Source: Phycisphaerae bacterium
Lineage (GTDB): Bacteria > Planctomycetota > Phycisphaerae > UBA1845 > Fen-1342
Reading direction: 5' to 3'
Assembly (NCBI GenBank): GCA_022072445.1
Contig: JAJVHV010000017.1
Location: forward strand, 24,115 to 88,114
Length of the DNA stretch: 64,000 nucleotides
The notes under the pieces were generated by a model. That model saw only the letters and a program-made list of their open reading frames with translations. It was not told the origin of the DNA and ran no database searches. Both the position numbers and the translations under genes were made by a program. Positions 34,700-43,505 of this stretch are shown piece after piece. The first letter of the stretch is position 1, and each line of letters starts with the position of its first letter.

Positions 34700-35066
34700 C
34701 TCGGCGCAGGCGGCAATCCAAGCCAGCGCCAACGGTTCAAACGAGTGCCAGTGGCCCCGATTGGGTTCACCCGCGACCGACCTTTCGGGCGGTCGTCTTG
34801 TTCCCAGAGAGGGCCGGCGGCCGGGCTCAGCAGCATCTCGGCGCGCTTCTGCGGGCGCGGCGGCTCAACTCGCGGATGGGAGCGGGTCACAATCGATGGG
34901 TTGGACGCACACTAGCTAGTCTAGTGACTCAGAATAATCGCATCGTATTCATGCGGGGAGCATCGGCGTCCCGCCGGTCCGGGAGGGCTTTTGGCGCCGG
35001 CCTGAGGCTAGCGCTCCCCACGCGGGTACGATCCAGCTCGTGTCCGGGGCCGGAGAGGCGCCGCCT
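34700..35066. other. Intergenic gap after hicBA
   Basis: No gene recognised. An imperfect hairpin CGACCGACC-TTTC-GGGCGGTCG (34774-34795) followed by TCTTG may end the hicBA transcript. A CTAG-rich palindromic patch (ACTAGCTAGT, then CTAGTGAC) lies near 34910-34930. The rest looks like decayed coding or repeat sequence. Confidence 0.4.
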
Positions 35067-36374
35067 CTACCCGGGTAGTCCGTTCGCCAGGACCGCCTCG
35101 ACCGCGTCGCAGAACATGTCCACTTCCCCGAGCGTCGAATACACGTTCGGCGTGACGCGGATGCCCGAGACGTCCTTGTGCTTGATGGCCGTCGTAATGA
35201 TGCGGTGTTTCTCCACCAGGTGTGCCGACAGCTTCTCCGGATCGACGCCCTCGACCGCGAACGTGCCGATCCCGCACGAGTGCTGCGGCTCGAGCCGCGT
35301 GTACAGCCGCACGCGCTTGTCCTGCATCAGCCGTTTCGCCCACCGATCGCGCAGATAGCGCAGCCGCGCCTCTTTGCGCTGCGGGCCGATCCCTTCCCAG
35401 AACGTGATCGCCTCCGCGATCGCCAGCCGCGGCGCCGTCGGGTGCGTGCCGATCTCCTCGAACTTGCGAATGTTGTCGCTCTTCGGCTCCACCGCCGCCA
35501 TCAGCGGCCACAGCTCGCCGATCCGCTCCTTGCGGACGTACAGCAGCCCCGTGCCATGCGGCGCCGTCAGCCACTTGTGCAGGCTCACGCCGTAATAGTC
35601 GCACTCCAGTTCGTCGCGCTTGAAGCAGAAGTGCGCGAAAGCATGCGCCCCATCGACAATCACCGGAATGCCGTGCGCGCGACCCAGCCGCACAATCTCG
35701 CGCACCGGAAAAATCTGCCCCGTGATGTTCACAATGTGGCAGCACAGCATCACCTTCGTCCGCGGCGTGATCGCCTTGCGGAAAACCTCCACGAGCTCCG
35801 CTGGATCGCCGCACGGCGTCGGCACCGGCACGGTCTTCAGCACGATCCCCTCGCGCAGCTCGCGCTGCTTGTACGTGTTGATCATCCGCGGATAGTCCTG
35901 ATCGGTCGTCAACACCTCGTCGCCCGGCTTCAGATCGATGCCGTAGATGCATATCTCCAGCGACTCGCTCGAATTCCGCGTGATCGCCATTTCGTCGGCC
36001 GAGCAGCCGAACGCCCGCGCCAGCCGCGCCCGCACCGTCTCCACCTGCGGATCGAGCACCGCCCACAAGTGCCGCGACGGCGCGTTGTTGGCGAACTCAA
36101 AATGCCGTCGGTGAACGTCCAATACCCCCCGCGGCGACGGCGCCACACCGCCGTTGTTGAAATTGATCAGACTGCGGTCGATGTCGAAGGCCGACTGAAT
36201 CTCCCGCCAGTAGAACTCGTTCGCCGCCACCTGCTCCGGCGGTTCGTCGCCGGCATGCCGCTGGGCTGCCTCGACCGAACGCATCCAGTCGTCGCGCAGC
36301 GCTCCACCCGCGATTGCTCCAAGCGCGACGGCACGTTGCAAAAACTCCCGCCGATTGTTCAACATCGCCGCCAT
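35067..36374 (-). CDS. Class V aminotransferase-like enzyme with a Tat signal
   Basis: A 435-residue protein. LNNRREFLQRAVALGAIAGG near the N-terminus is a twin-arginine signal (RREFLQ). The fold-type I PLP domain has SLINFNNGGVAPSPRGVLD, TRNSSESLEICIYGIDL, VIVDGAHAFAHF (Asp that binds the pyridine nitrogen) and YYGVSLHKWLTAPHGTG with the Schiff-base Lys. It resembles isopenicillin N epimerase and cysteine-lyase-like family members. Export of a PLP enzyme in folded form fits Tat. The ATG at 36374 follows GAGGATGG. Substrate unknown. Confidence 0.82.
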   Translation of the reverse strand: MAAMLNNRREFLQRAVALGAIAGGALRDDWMRSVEAAQRHAGDEPPEQVAANEFYWREIQSAFDIDRSLINFNNGGVAPSPRGVLDVHRRHFEFANNAPSRHLWAVLDPQVETVRARLARAFGCSADEMAITRNSSESLEICIYGIDLKPGDEVLTTDQDYPRMINTYKQRELREGIVLKTVPVPTPCGDPAELVEVFRKAITPRTKVMLCCHIVNITGQIFPVREIVRLGRAHGIPVIVDGAHAFAHFCFKRDELECDYYGVSLHKWLTAPHGTGLLYVRKERIGELWPLMAAVEPKSDNIRKFEEIGTHPTAPRLAIAEAITFWEGIGPQRKEARLRYLRDRWAKRLMQDKRVRLYTRLEPQHSCGIGTFAVEGVDPEKLSAHLVEKHRIITTAIKHKDVSGIRVTPNVYSTLGEVDMFCDAVEAVLANGLPG

Positions 36375-36702
36375 TCGACCATCCTCGCCGATTCCATGCT
36401 CGGCCACAGATTATCAGTCCCGCGCGTTGCGACGGGGCACCGATGTTGCGTGGGCAGTGTCCGACGCGCGCCGTCCGAATCGCGCGGTGCTGGACACGCG
36501 GCCACGCCGCTGGATAGCATAACCAATCAGGGCGATTTGTCCCCGCAGAGTCGCGATGCGACGACGGGGCCGTTGCGCCGTGCCGAGGTCTATGCGGACG
36601 TGGGGGGGCGCGGCGTGTGACGCAGGTTGGGACCGCGCGGCGAGCGGCCGCGGTGGGCAAGTCGACGGACATCGAAACGCTGTCGGGCAGGGAGAAGCAG
36701 GC
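36375..36702. other. Divergent intergenic region
   Basis: Gap between the aminotransferase and the propeller lipoprotein. I see a GC-rich stretch without clear promoter hexamers, repeats or a gene; a GGGAGAAGC ribosome-binding site marks its right end. Confidence 0.4.
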
Positions 36703-38838
36703 ATGTACACGCCGCGCCGCTGGACCACACGTGCCGCCACGCTCGTTCTGCTGCTGATGTCCGCGTCCCTGCCGGGCGGCTGCCCGGTTTCCGACCCGGG
36801 CGGGGGCGGCGGAGGGGGCGGCAACAATACCGGCAACGACAACACCAACACGTCCGGGTCCAGTAACCGCAACAATGTCGGGCCACCGCCGCCGCCGGCA
36901 AATGGAAACACCAACAGCAATGACAACACCGGCGACAACGACAACACGGGCGATAACTCGAACGCGAACGACAACCAGTCGCAGGCGGTCGCCCCGCTGA
37001 TCGCCGCCCTTCAGACCCAGAACATCACCGCTCAGACGCCCTACACCGGCCCGACGCCGACGCTGCTTCAGGGCACCCCGCCGATCGCCTGGTCGCTGGC
37101 GGCCGGCCCCAGCGGCATGACGATCGCGGCCGAGACGGGCGTGGTGAACTGGGCAAACTCGGAAAACGTGACCCGCGACTACGTCATCCGCATCGTCGCC
37201 ACCAACGCCGCCGGCTCCGACGACGCCGCCTGGACGCTGCGCGTCAAGGAGCGCGTCGACCCGACCGTCATCGCCGACATCCCGTCACAGGAGATCGGCG
37301 AGGCGGAACCGTGGACCAGCGCCGCGCCGACGCTGATCTCCGGCACGGGCAAGATCACCTGGCAACTGATCCAGAAGCCCGCGGGCATGACCATCGCGAC
37401 AGACACCGGCGTCATGACCTGGCCGGACCCGGTCCTCGGCAGTCACCCGGTCGTGATTCGGGCCACCGGCAGCGGCGGCGCCGACGACGAGGATTTCACG
37501 CTGACCGTCAAGAACCTGCGCATGTTCCTGGTAAGCCGCACGCTTGACACCGCCTCCGACGGCTACTGCCAGAACGCGAGCTGCTCGAACAACGGCCAGA
37601 TCGTCGCCTTCACCAGCACGGCCTCGAACCTCGACCCGGACGACAACAACGGCGTGCTCGACGTTTTCGTGACCGACCGCGGCACGGGCCAGGTGCACCG
37701 CGTCAGCGAGCCGCCCGGCGGCGGCGACCCCGACGGCATCAGCCTGCGGCCGGCCGTATCCGCCGACGGCCGCTTCATCGCCTTTGACACGATGGCCTCC
37801 AACCTCAGCGCCGCCGACAACGAGGCCTACTTCGACGTCTACGTGCTCGACCGCGTCAGCGGCGCGCTGGAGCTGGTCAGCGTGAACACCGCCGGCAAGA
37901 AGGGCAACGCCGGCAGCATCGCCCCGTCGATCAGCGCCGACGGCCGCTTCATCGCCTTCGAAAGCGACGCCACCAACCTGGTCAGCGACGACACCCTCGG
38001 CGTGCACGACGTCTTCGTGCGCGACCGCGGCCCGCGCGTCGGCGACACGTTCGACTCGACACAGGCCAAGACCGTCCGCGTCAGCGTCCGCTCGGCCGGC
38101 TTCGTCCCCGGCGTCGCCGAAAGCGTCAACGCGTCGATCTCCGCCGACGGCCGCTACGTCGTCTTCGAGAGCTTCGCCGACAATCTGGTCGACGACGACA
38201 ACAACGACGAGTATGACGTGTTCGTGCACGACCGCGACGCCGACGGCAACGGCGTCTTCGACGAGCACTTCTATTTCGACCAGGACACGCAGCAGACGCT
38301 GCCGGCCTCCGTCACCGAGCGCGTCAGCGTGGTCGAGGGCGGCGAGGCTGACGGCCGCAGCGGTACGGCCTGCATCACGCTCGATGGGCGCTTCGTCGCG
38401 TTCCAGAGCGCGGCGAACAACCTTGTGAGCGACGATCTCAACCCGGGCGTCGACGTGTTCATCTACGACCGGCAGGACGGCCTGATGATCCTCGCCAGCC
38501 GCGCGACGCCGCAGGCCGGCAAGCGCTTCACCAGCATCAACGCCAGCATCTCCGCCGACGGGCGCTACGTCACGTTCGAGAGCGACGCCGACGTGCTCGT
38601 CGCCGCCGACACGAACAAGCTGGCCGACGTTTTCGTCTTCGATCGCGTCACCAACACGACGCAGCGGCTGAGCGTGGCGCTGCGCGACGTGCAGGCCGAA
38701 GGCGCCAGCCAGAATCCGTTCATGACGCCCAACGCGCGCTACATCGTCTTCGAAAGCGCCGCCCCCAACCTCGTGCCGGCCAACGTCGATACCAACGGCG
38801 GGCTGACCGACATCTTCGTGCGCGATCGCACGCACTAG
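36703..38838 (+). CDS. Large lipoprotein with Ig-like and PD40-type propeller domains
   Basis: A 711-residue protein with a lipoprotein signal (ATLVLLLMSASLPGGCPVSD) and a GGGAGAAG ribosome-binding site. Residues about 30-90 are a Gly run followed by an Asn/Asp/Thr/Gly-rich linker. Two Ig-like domains of the putative-Ig type (WSLAAGPSGMTIAAETGVVN and WQLIQKPAGMTIATDTGVMT) follow. Residues 280-711 are six to seven WD40-like/PD40 blades with the recurring pattern ISADGR[FY][IV][AV]F[ED]S, N-L-V-x-x-D, D-V-F-V-x-D-R, as in TolB-type propellers. Surface-anchored; ligand unknown. Confidence 0.82.
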   Translation: MYTPRRWTTRAATLVLLLMSASLPGGCPVSDPGGGGGGGGNNTGNDNTNTSGSSNRNNVGPPPPPANGNTNSNDNTGDNDNTGDNSNANDNQSQAVAPLIAALQTQNITAQTPYTGPTPTLLQGTPPIAWSLAAGPSGMTIAAETGVVNWANSENVTRDYVIRIVATNAAGSDDAAWTLRVKERVDPTVIADIPSQEIGEAEPWTSAAPTLISGTGKITWQLIQKPAGMTIATDTGVMTWPDPVLGSHPVVIRATGSGGADDEDFTLTVKNLRMFLVSRTLDTASDGYCQNASCSNNGQIVAFTSTASNLDPDDNNGVLDVFVTDRGTGQVHRVSEPPGGGDPDGISLRPAVSADGRFIAFDTMASNLSAADNEAYFDVYVLDRVSGALELVSVNTAGKKGNAGSIAPSISADGRFIAFESDATNLVSDDTLGVHDVFVRDRGPRVGDTFDSTQAKTVRVSVRSAGFVPGVAESVNASISADGRYVVFESFADNLVDDDNNDEYDVFVHDRDADGNGVFDEHFYFDQDTQQTLPASVTERVSVVEGGEADGRSGTACITLDGRFVAFQSAANNLVSDDLNPGVDVFIYDRQDGLMILASRATPQAGKRFTSINASISADGRYVTFESDADVLVAADTNKLADVFVFDRVTNTTQRLSVALRDVQAEGASQNPFMTPNARYIVFESAAPNLVPANVDTNGGLTDIFVRDRTH

Positions 38839-38898
38839 AAAGCGGCGTGCCGCGGCCCGAGCCGCGCACGACCCGGCGCAAGCGCAAGGGCGCCCCCA

Positions 38899-38930
38899 GC
38901 CGAGCCCCGAGCGTCAGCGAGGAGTTCGAC
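38899..38930 (+). repeat. Dispersed repeat copy (GAGCCCCGA family)
   Basis: CCGAGCCCCGAGCGTCAGCG and the following GAGGAGTTC resemble the unit at 2918-2947 and about 14600. It lies just after the propeller gene. Confidence 0.5.
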
Positions 38931-39069
38931 CTGAGCGTGCGTTCGGATTTGGCGCATGCGTCCCAGCGAGCCGTCCGACCTGAGCATGCCTTCGAACGCG
39001 CTGGACACGCCGCCGGGAACGAACGAAAATCAGTCACCCACGCGTTTCGCTTTCGCCAGGAGCACACCC

Positions 39070-39630
39070 ATGTTCACGAACCGTCATCGACCGCTCGTCG
39101 CCGCCGGACTGCTCACGCTCGGCGTCGCCCCCCTGTGCACCTGGAGCACCTCCGCGCAGAACGCCGCGCCGAACAAAGCCGATCTGGCCCGCCAGGCGCT
39201 GCTGCGCTTCGCCGCCGCCATCCGCTCCAACGACCTGAAACTGGCCAGCGAGGTGCTGCCCACGCCGGAGGACCTCAAGGGCCTCTTCGAGCCCGCGGAG
39301 TGTCAGATCGTCGCCAACCGCATCCGCTCGCGCGCCACCTCGTTCTTCGAGCAGTACACCGCCGCGCTGAAGATCTTCGGCGAACACGACATGCTGGAGG
39401 TCACGCCGGGCAAACCGAAGATCATCCCGAAGGGCGCGCAGAAGAACCTGGTGGACATTCGCGCGATGGAGGATGGGGTGATTTCCTACGTCAAGAACTG
39501 CGACGCGCTGATCGAGCTGAAAATCCGCGTGGGCGGGATGATGGAATGCGCCAACGGGAAGTGGGTGGTCTCGAACCTGACCTCGCGGCAGGAGCTGATC
39601 GACCGGCTCGAGTTGGAAAAACGCCGCTGA
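39070..39630 (+). CDS. Secreted protein, unknown
   Basis: A 186-residue exported protein; AGGAG precedes the ATG and LVAAGLLTLGVAPLCTWSTS is the signal core. The mature part begins with a helical stretch (LARQALLRFAAAIRSNDLKL), then LPTPEDLKGLFEPAECQIVA, and a mixed C-terminal part with GMMECANGKWVVSNL, suggesting an NTF2-like or DUF-type small domain. No catalytic motif is recognised. Confidence 0.65.
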   Translation: MFTNRHRPLVAAGLLTLGVAPLCTWSTSAQNAAPNKADLARQALLRFAAAIRSNDLKLASEVLPTPEDLKGLFEPAECQIVANRIRSRATSFFEQYTAALKIFGEHDMLEVTPGKPKIIPKGAQKNLVDIRAMEDGVISYVKNCDALIELKIRVGGMMECANGKWVVSNLTSRQELIDRLELEKRR

Positions 39631-39650
39631 TCGCGGGTGGCATGCCCCGT

Positions 39651-39681
39651 GGCATGCTCTCGCCGCCCGGCGTGAGCATGC
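39651..39681. repeat. 31-base repeat, copy 1 (upstream of kdsA)
   Basis: Starts GGCATGCTCTCGCCGCC and ends GAGCATGC. Copies 2 (40629-40659, same orientation) and 3 (40675-40705, inverted) lie on the other side of kdsA with three to four mismatches each. Confidence 0.75.
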
Positions 39682-39753
39682 ATGCCTCGCTCTCGGCGCA
39701 CGCGTCCATCGCGCCCTATCGCCGCCAGCGCGCTGCGATAGAATACCGCCCGC

Positions 39754-40575
39754 ATGACTGCCCCTCCGACCGCTCGCATCGGCCCGTTCACGCTCGGCCG
39801 CGGCCAGCCGCTCGTCCTGATCGGCGGACCCTGCGTGATCGAATCGCTCGACCACTGCCTGCGCCTCGGCGGGCAGATCGCCCGCGTGGCGCGCGAGGTG
39901 GGCATGCCCTACGTCTTCAAGGCCAGCTACGACAAGGCCAATCGCTCGAGCATCCGCTCGCCGCGCGGGCCAGGCCTCGAAGCCGGCCTCGAGATTCTGG
40001 AGCAAGTGCGCGCGCGGCTCGGCACGCCCGTGCTCTCTGACGTGCACGAGCCGCAGCAGGCCGCCGCCGCCAGCCGCGTGCTCGACTGCGTCCAGGTGCC
40101 GGCGTTTCTCTGCCGTCAGACCGACCTGCTGGTCGCCTGCGGGCAGACGGGCCGCTGCGTGAACATCAAGAAGGGACAATTCCTCGCACCCGAGAAGATG
40201 CGCCTGGCCGCCGAGAAGGTGCGCGAAACCGGCAACCCGAACGTGCTGCTGACCGACCGCGGAACGTGCTTCGGCTACGAGCGGCTGGTGAACGACATGA
40301 CCGCCCTCGAGATCATGCGCGACGTCGCACCGGTGGTCTTCGACGCGACGCACTCGGTCCAGCACCCGGGCGGCACGGGCAACACGACCTCCGGCGCCCG
40401 GCAGCACGTCCCGCTCCTGGCGCGCGCCGCCGTCGCCGCCGGCATCGACGCCCTCTTCCTCGAAATCCACGACGACCCGCCGCACGCGCTCAGCGACGCG
40501 GCGACGGTCTGGCCGCTGTCCGAGTTGGCTGGTTTGCTGCGGACCTGCGCCCGCATCCGTGAGGCGGTCGGCTGA
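39754..40575 (+). CDS. kdsA: 3-deoxy-8-phosphooctulonate synthase
   Basis: A 273-residue cytosolic enzyme that condenses phosphoenolpyruvate and arabinose 5-phosphate to KDO-8-phosphate for the LPS inner core. Motifs: IGGPCVIESLDHC, FKASYDKANRSSI, VLSDVHEP, QVPAFLCRQTDLLVACGQTG, NIKKGQFLAPEKM, LTDRGTCFGYERLVNDM, VFDATHSVQHPGG, and LFLEIHDDP. Cys in GGPCVIES (Asn in the E. coli enzyme) puts it in the metal-dependent class. A TAGAAT box lies nine bases before the ATG. Its presence implies LPS and an outer membrane. Confidence 0.94.
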   Translation: MTAPPTARIGPFTLGRGQPLVLIGGPCVIESLDHCLRLGGQIARVAREVGMPYVFKASYDKANRSSIRSPRGPGLEAGLEILEQVRARLGTPVLSDVHEPQQAAAASRVLDCVQVPAFLCRQTDLLVACGQTGRCVNIKKGQFLAPEKMRLAAEKVRETGNPNVLLTDRGTCFGYERLVNDMTALEIMRDVAPVVFDATHSVQHPGGTGNTTSGARQHVPLLARAAVAAGIDALFLEIHDDPPHALSDAATVWPLSELAGLLRTCARIREAVG

Positions 40576-40628
40576 CGCGCGAGTCGAGTGGCATCTATGA
40601 GCGAGCCGAAGTCGTGCTTTCGCCCGGC

Positions 40629-40659
40629 GGCATGCTTTCGCCGCCAGGCGTAAGCATGC
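40629..40659. repeat. 31-base repeat, copy 2 (downstream of kdsA)
   Basis: Starts GGCATGCTTTCGCCGCC and ends AAGCATGC; same orientation as copy 1 with about three differences. Confidence 0.75.
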
Positions 40660-40674
40660 CCTCGCGCTCGATTC

Positions 40675-40705
40675 GCATGCCCACGCCTGGCGGCGAGAGC
40701 GTGCC
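40675..40705. repeat. 31-base repeat, copy 3, inverted
   Basis: Starts GCATGCCCACGCCTGG and ends AGCGTGCC. Its reverse complement matches copies 1 and 2, so copies 2 and 3 together form an inverted pair able to make a stem in the convergent kdsA-sppA gap. Confidence 0.7.
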
Positions 40706-40718
40706 ACCCAACTCCCCA

Positions 40719-41876
40719 TCAGAGTCCTGGGGCCCAGATGTACATCGGCGTCGGGTCGCTCAGCCAGTCGGGCAACTGCACGTTGAAGACGTTGAACTGT
40801 GCCGGCGCCTCGCCCGAACGGGCATAAATGTTCGGGCGATAATCGACCGACTGGGCGTACTGCACGACCAGGACGGAGCGGCCCTCCAGCCCGCAGGCCG
40901 ACTTCGCGGCGGCGATGGCGTCGGAGAGCGTGCCCAGCTCGTCCACCAGACCCTTCTGCTTCGCCTCAGTCGCCGTGTACACGCGGCCGTCCGCCAGCTC
41001 GCGAATCTGCTCGCGCGTGAGCTGCGTGCGGCCGGCGGCGACGACGTCGAGAAAGCGGGCGTACATGCCGTCGATCATGCTCTGAAACACGGCGCGGTCC
41101 TGGTCGTTCATCTCGCGAAACGGCGAGCCCGAGTCCTTCAGCGCGCCGCTCTTGATGACGTTGGTCCGCAGCCCGATCTTGCCCATCGTGCCCGACAGAT
41201 CGGGCGCGATCATGATCACGCCGATGCTGCCCGTCACGCTGGTCGGATGCGCGATGATGCGGTCGGTGGCGCAGGCCAGGTAGTATCCGCCGGAGGTGGC
41301 CAGGTCCATCATGCACGTGATGACCGGCTTGCCGGTGCGGCCGCGGAATCGCCGCACTTCGTCATGCATCATGTCGCTGGCCGTGACGCTGCCGCCGGGC
41401 GTGTTGATGCGCAGGACGACGGCTTTGACCGCGTCGTCGCGGGCGGCCTTGTCGAGCCGCTCCTTGAATTCCGAAACGGGGTTGGCGCCTTCGACGCCGA
41501 TGAGCGATGAGCCGCGCGCGTTGCGCAGCACGCCGCTGACTTCAATCAGCGCGATCTTCTTTCCGGTCCAGATGCTCTCGCGCAGGACGACCGTCTCGGC
41601 CAGGCTGCGGTCGGACGGCACGGGCGTGATCAGCAGCGACCACGGCGCACAGCCGGTCAGGTTGACGCAGACGAGCAGGGCGGCGGCGCTGAGAGTTCGC
41701 TGACCAGCGTGCCGAGCCCGACCGCCGGGCGCAATCCCTCCGGCGAACGCGCACAGCCGAGGGCGGCTGGGCCACGCTTTCGCGCACGACCGGGGGCGGC
41801 TGGGCCACACTTTCACACGCAGCCGAAGGCGGCTGGACCACACTCTCTCGCGCAGCCGGGGGCGGCTGTGCCACAT
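40719..41876 (-). CDS. sppA: Signal peptide peptidase A (SppA-type S49 protease)
   Basis: A protein of about 300 residues in its conserved part, cutting leftover signal peptides in the inner membrane or periplasm. It has VLRINTPGGSVTASDMMHDE, GKPVITCMMDLATSGGYYLA with the nucleophilic Ser in SGGYYLA, HPTSVTGSIGVI, and AGRTQLTREQIRELADGRVY; the general-base Lys lies further on. The lipoprotein-like LSAAALLVCVNLTGC sits about 90 residues from the ATG given. The preceding sequence is made of translated 33-base repeats, and no good start exists between it and the lipobox, so the true start is uncertain. Confidence 0.8.
   Translation of the reverse strand: MWHSRPRLRERVWSSRLRLRVKVWPSRPRSCAKAWPSRPRLCAFAGGIAPGGRARHAGQRTLSAAALLVCVNLTGCAPWSLLITPVPSDRSLAETVVLRESIWTGKKIALIEVSGVLRNARGSSLIGVEGANPVSEFKERLDKAARDDAVKAVVLRINTPGGSVTASDMMHDEVRRFRGRTGKPVITCMMDLATSGGYYLACATDRIIAHPTSVTGSIGVIMIAPDLSGTMGKIGLRTNVIKSGALKDSGSPFREMNDQDRAVFQSMIDGMYARFLDVVAAGRTQLTREQIRELADGRVYTATEAKQKGLVDELGTLSDAIAAAKSACGLEGRSVLVVQYAQSVDYRPNIYARSGEAPAQFNVFNVQLPDWLSDPTPMYIWAPGL
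41750..41876. repeat. Four tandem units of about 33-35 bases at the sppA 5' end
   Basis: Units start near 41750, 41783, 41818 and 41851 and share GGGGGCGGCTG[GT]GCCACA. In the sppA frame they translate as repeated W-x-S-R-P-R-L-like blocks. Confidence 0.75.
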
Positions 41877-41897
41877 GTCGGCGGTAGGGAGCACGGA

Positions 41898-41903
41898 TAT
41901 ACT
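41898..41903 (+). promoter_or_regulatory. -10 box for the metallopeptidase operon
   Basis: TATACT in the divergent gap, about 70 bases before the metallopeptidase ATG. No convincing -35 at the usual distance. Confidence 0.35.
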
Positions 41904-41974
41904 CCTCTTTGAAATCGGATCAGGCGGCCGTGGCCGAGCGGGCAGGCTCAATCAACACGACGAGACGCGCGAGC

Positions 41975-42346
41975 ATGTTACCCATGAGTGCGGCGGAGTT
42001 CGAGCGGGCGGTGCGGGAGGCGCTCGCGTCGATTCCGCGGGAGTTTCAGCGTTATCTGGAGAACGTCGTCGTCGAGGTGCGCGCCCGGCCGGACGCGCGG
42101 CTGATGCGCGAGCAGGACGTTCCGGACGACCTGCTGGGGCTGTACCTGGGCTGCCCGCTCGACGAGCGCTCGGTCGACGGCGGCCACGTAATGCCCGATC
42201 GCGTGCTGATCTTCCGCGACAACCTGACGGAAATGTGCGAGACGCGCGACGAACTGATCGACGAAATCCGCATCACCGTGCTGCACGAGGTCGGGCATCA
42301 TTTCGGCCTCGAGGAAGACGACCTCGACGCGCTCGGCTACGGGTGA
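41975..42346 (+). CDS. Minimal zinc metallopeptidase-like protein (DUF1025 type)
   Basis: A 123-residue protein of the small zincin family: SAAEFERAVREALASIPREF, a central DLLGLYLGCPL, RVLIFRDNLTEM, and TVLHEVGHHFGLEEDDLDAL with the HEVGHHFGLEEDDL zinc signature (HExxHxxG...D/E). Typical members are one-domain metallopeptidases of unknown substrate. The ATG at 41975 or the one at 41984 could be used. Its stop is three bases before the next gene. Confidence 0.85.
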   Translation: MLPMSAAEFERAVREALASIPREFQRYLENVVVEVRARPDARLMREQDVPDDLLGLYLGCPLDERSVDGGHVMPDRVLIFRDNLTEMCETRDELIDEIRITVLHEVGHHFGLEEDDLDALGYG

Positions 42347-42349
42347 CGC

Positions 42350-43504
42350 ATGCACGCGCGCGTGACGTATCTCGACAACGCCGCCACGTCGTTCCCCAAA
42401 CCGCCCGAAGTGGCCGACGCGGTCGCACGTTTCATCCGCGAAGCCGCCGCCAGCCCGGGGCGCGGCGGGCACCGCCTGGCGGTCGACGCCGACCGGCTGC
42501 TGGCCGACGTGCGCGCGGCGATCGCGCGGCTGTTCCGCATTGCCGAGCCGCGGCGCGTCATCTTCACCCTCAACGCAACCGACGCGCTGAACATGGCGAT
42601 CAAGGGCGCCGTGAGCGCGGGCGATCACGTCATCACGACAGTGCTCGACCACAACAGCGTCTCCCGGCCGCTCGAAGCCCTGGTTGACGCCGGGATGATC
42701 GCGCTGACGCGCATCGCCTGCGGCGCCGACGGCGTGATCGACCCGCGCGACGTCGCCGCAGCCTGGACGCCGCGGACACGCCTGGTGGCCATGACGCACG
42801 CCAGCAACGTGCTGGGGACGCTTCAGCCGGCGGCGGAAGTCGGGCGGATCGTGCGGGAACGCGACGGTCTGCTGCTGCTGGATGCGGCCCAGAGCGCGGG
42901 CGTGGTGGAGATTGACGTCGAGGCGCTAGGCGTCGATCTGCTCGCCGCGCCGGGACACAAGGCCCTGCTGGGGCCGACCGGGACGGGCTTCCTGTACGCC
43001 GGCCCGCGCGCCGACCTGCACGCCTGGCGCGAGGGCGGCACCGGCGTCGACTCGGAGAGCCGCACGCAGCCGCGCGATTTTCCCTTCTGGCTCGAAGCCG
43101 GCAGCGCCAACACCGTCGGCATCGCCGGCCTGCGGGCGTCGCTGGCCTGGCTGGCACAGCGCGGCGTCGCGGCCGTCGCCGAGCACGAGCGCGCCCTGCT
43201 CACGCGGCTCGTCGACGCGCTCTCCGCGGAACGGCGCATCCGCGTGCTCGGAACGCCCGATGCGCGGCGGCGCGTGGGGACCATGTCGCTGCTGCTTGAC
43301 GGGCTGTCGCCGGCCGACGCCGCCGCGGCGCTGGACGCGAGTTTCGGCGTCGCCGTGCGGGCGGGGCTGCATTGCGCCCCGTACGCGCATCGCGCGCTGG
43401 GCACGTTCCCCGACGGGGCGCTGCGCGTCTCGCCGGGGCCGTTCAGCAGCGCGGCGGACATCGACCTGCTGGCGCGAGCCATTCTGGAACTGTGCGAGGT
43501 GTAG
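42350..43504 (+). CDS. Cysteine desulfurase-like class V aminotransferase
   Basis: A 384-residue cytosolic PLP enzyme. YLDNAATSFPKPPEV at the N-terminus, FTLNATDALNMAIKG, LDHNSVSRP, LLDAAQSAGVVEIDV (Asp for the cofactor), APGHKALLGPTGTGFLYAGP with the Schiff-base Lys, and GLHCAPYAHRALGTFPDGAL with the catalytic Cys in the group II (SufS/CsdA-like) position. It would release sulfur from cysteine for Fe-S clusters or thio-modification. No SufU, SufE or other Suf gene is adjacent. It follows the metallopeptidase by three bases. Confidence 0.85.
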   Translation: MHARVTYLDNAATSFPKPPEVADAVARFIREAAASPGRGGHRLAVDADRLLADVRAAIARLFRIAEPRRVIFTLNATDALNMAIKGAVSAGDHVITTVLDHNSVSRPLEALVDAGMIALTRIACGADGVIDPRDVAAAWTPRTRLVAMTHASNVLGTLQPAAEVGRIVRERDGLLLLDAAQSAGVVEIDVEALGVDLLAAPGHKALLGPTGTGFLYAGPRADLHAWREGGTGVDSESRTQPRDFPFWLEAGSANTVGIAGLRASLAWLAQRGVAAVAEHERALLTRLVDALSAERRIRVLGTPDARRRVGTMSLLLDGLSPADAAAALDASFGVAVRAGLHCAPYAHRALGTFPDGALRVSPGPFSSAADIDLLARAILELCEV

Positions 43505-43505
43505 C

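Noticed and set aside
35178..36620. Long + strand frame over the aminotransferase
   Set aside because: The minus strand has complete PLP motifs and a Tat signal; the opposite frame is Arg/His-rich without structure.
37285..38835. A 516-codon frame antisense to the propeller lipoprotein
   Set aside because: The translation mirrors the repeats of the sense gene and shows no domain; only the sense strand has a signal peptide and ribosome-binding site.
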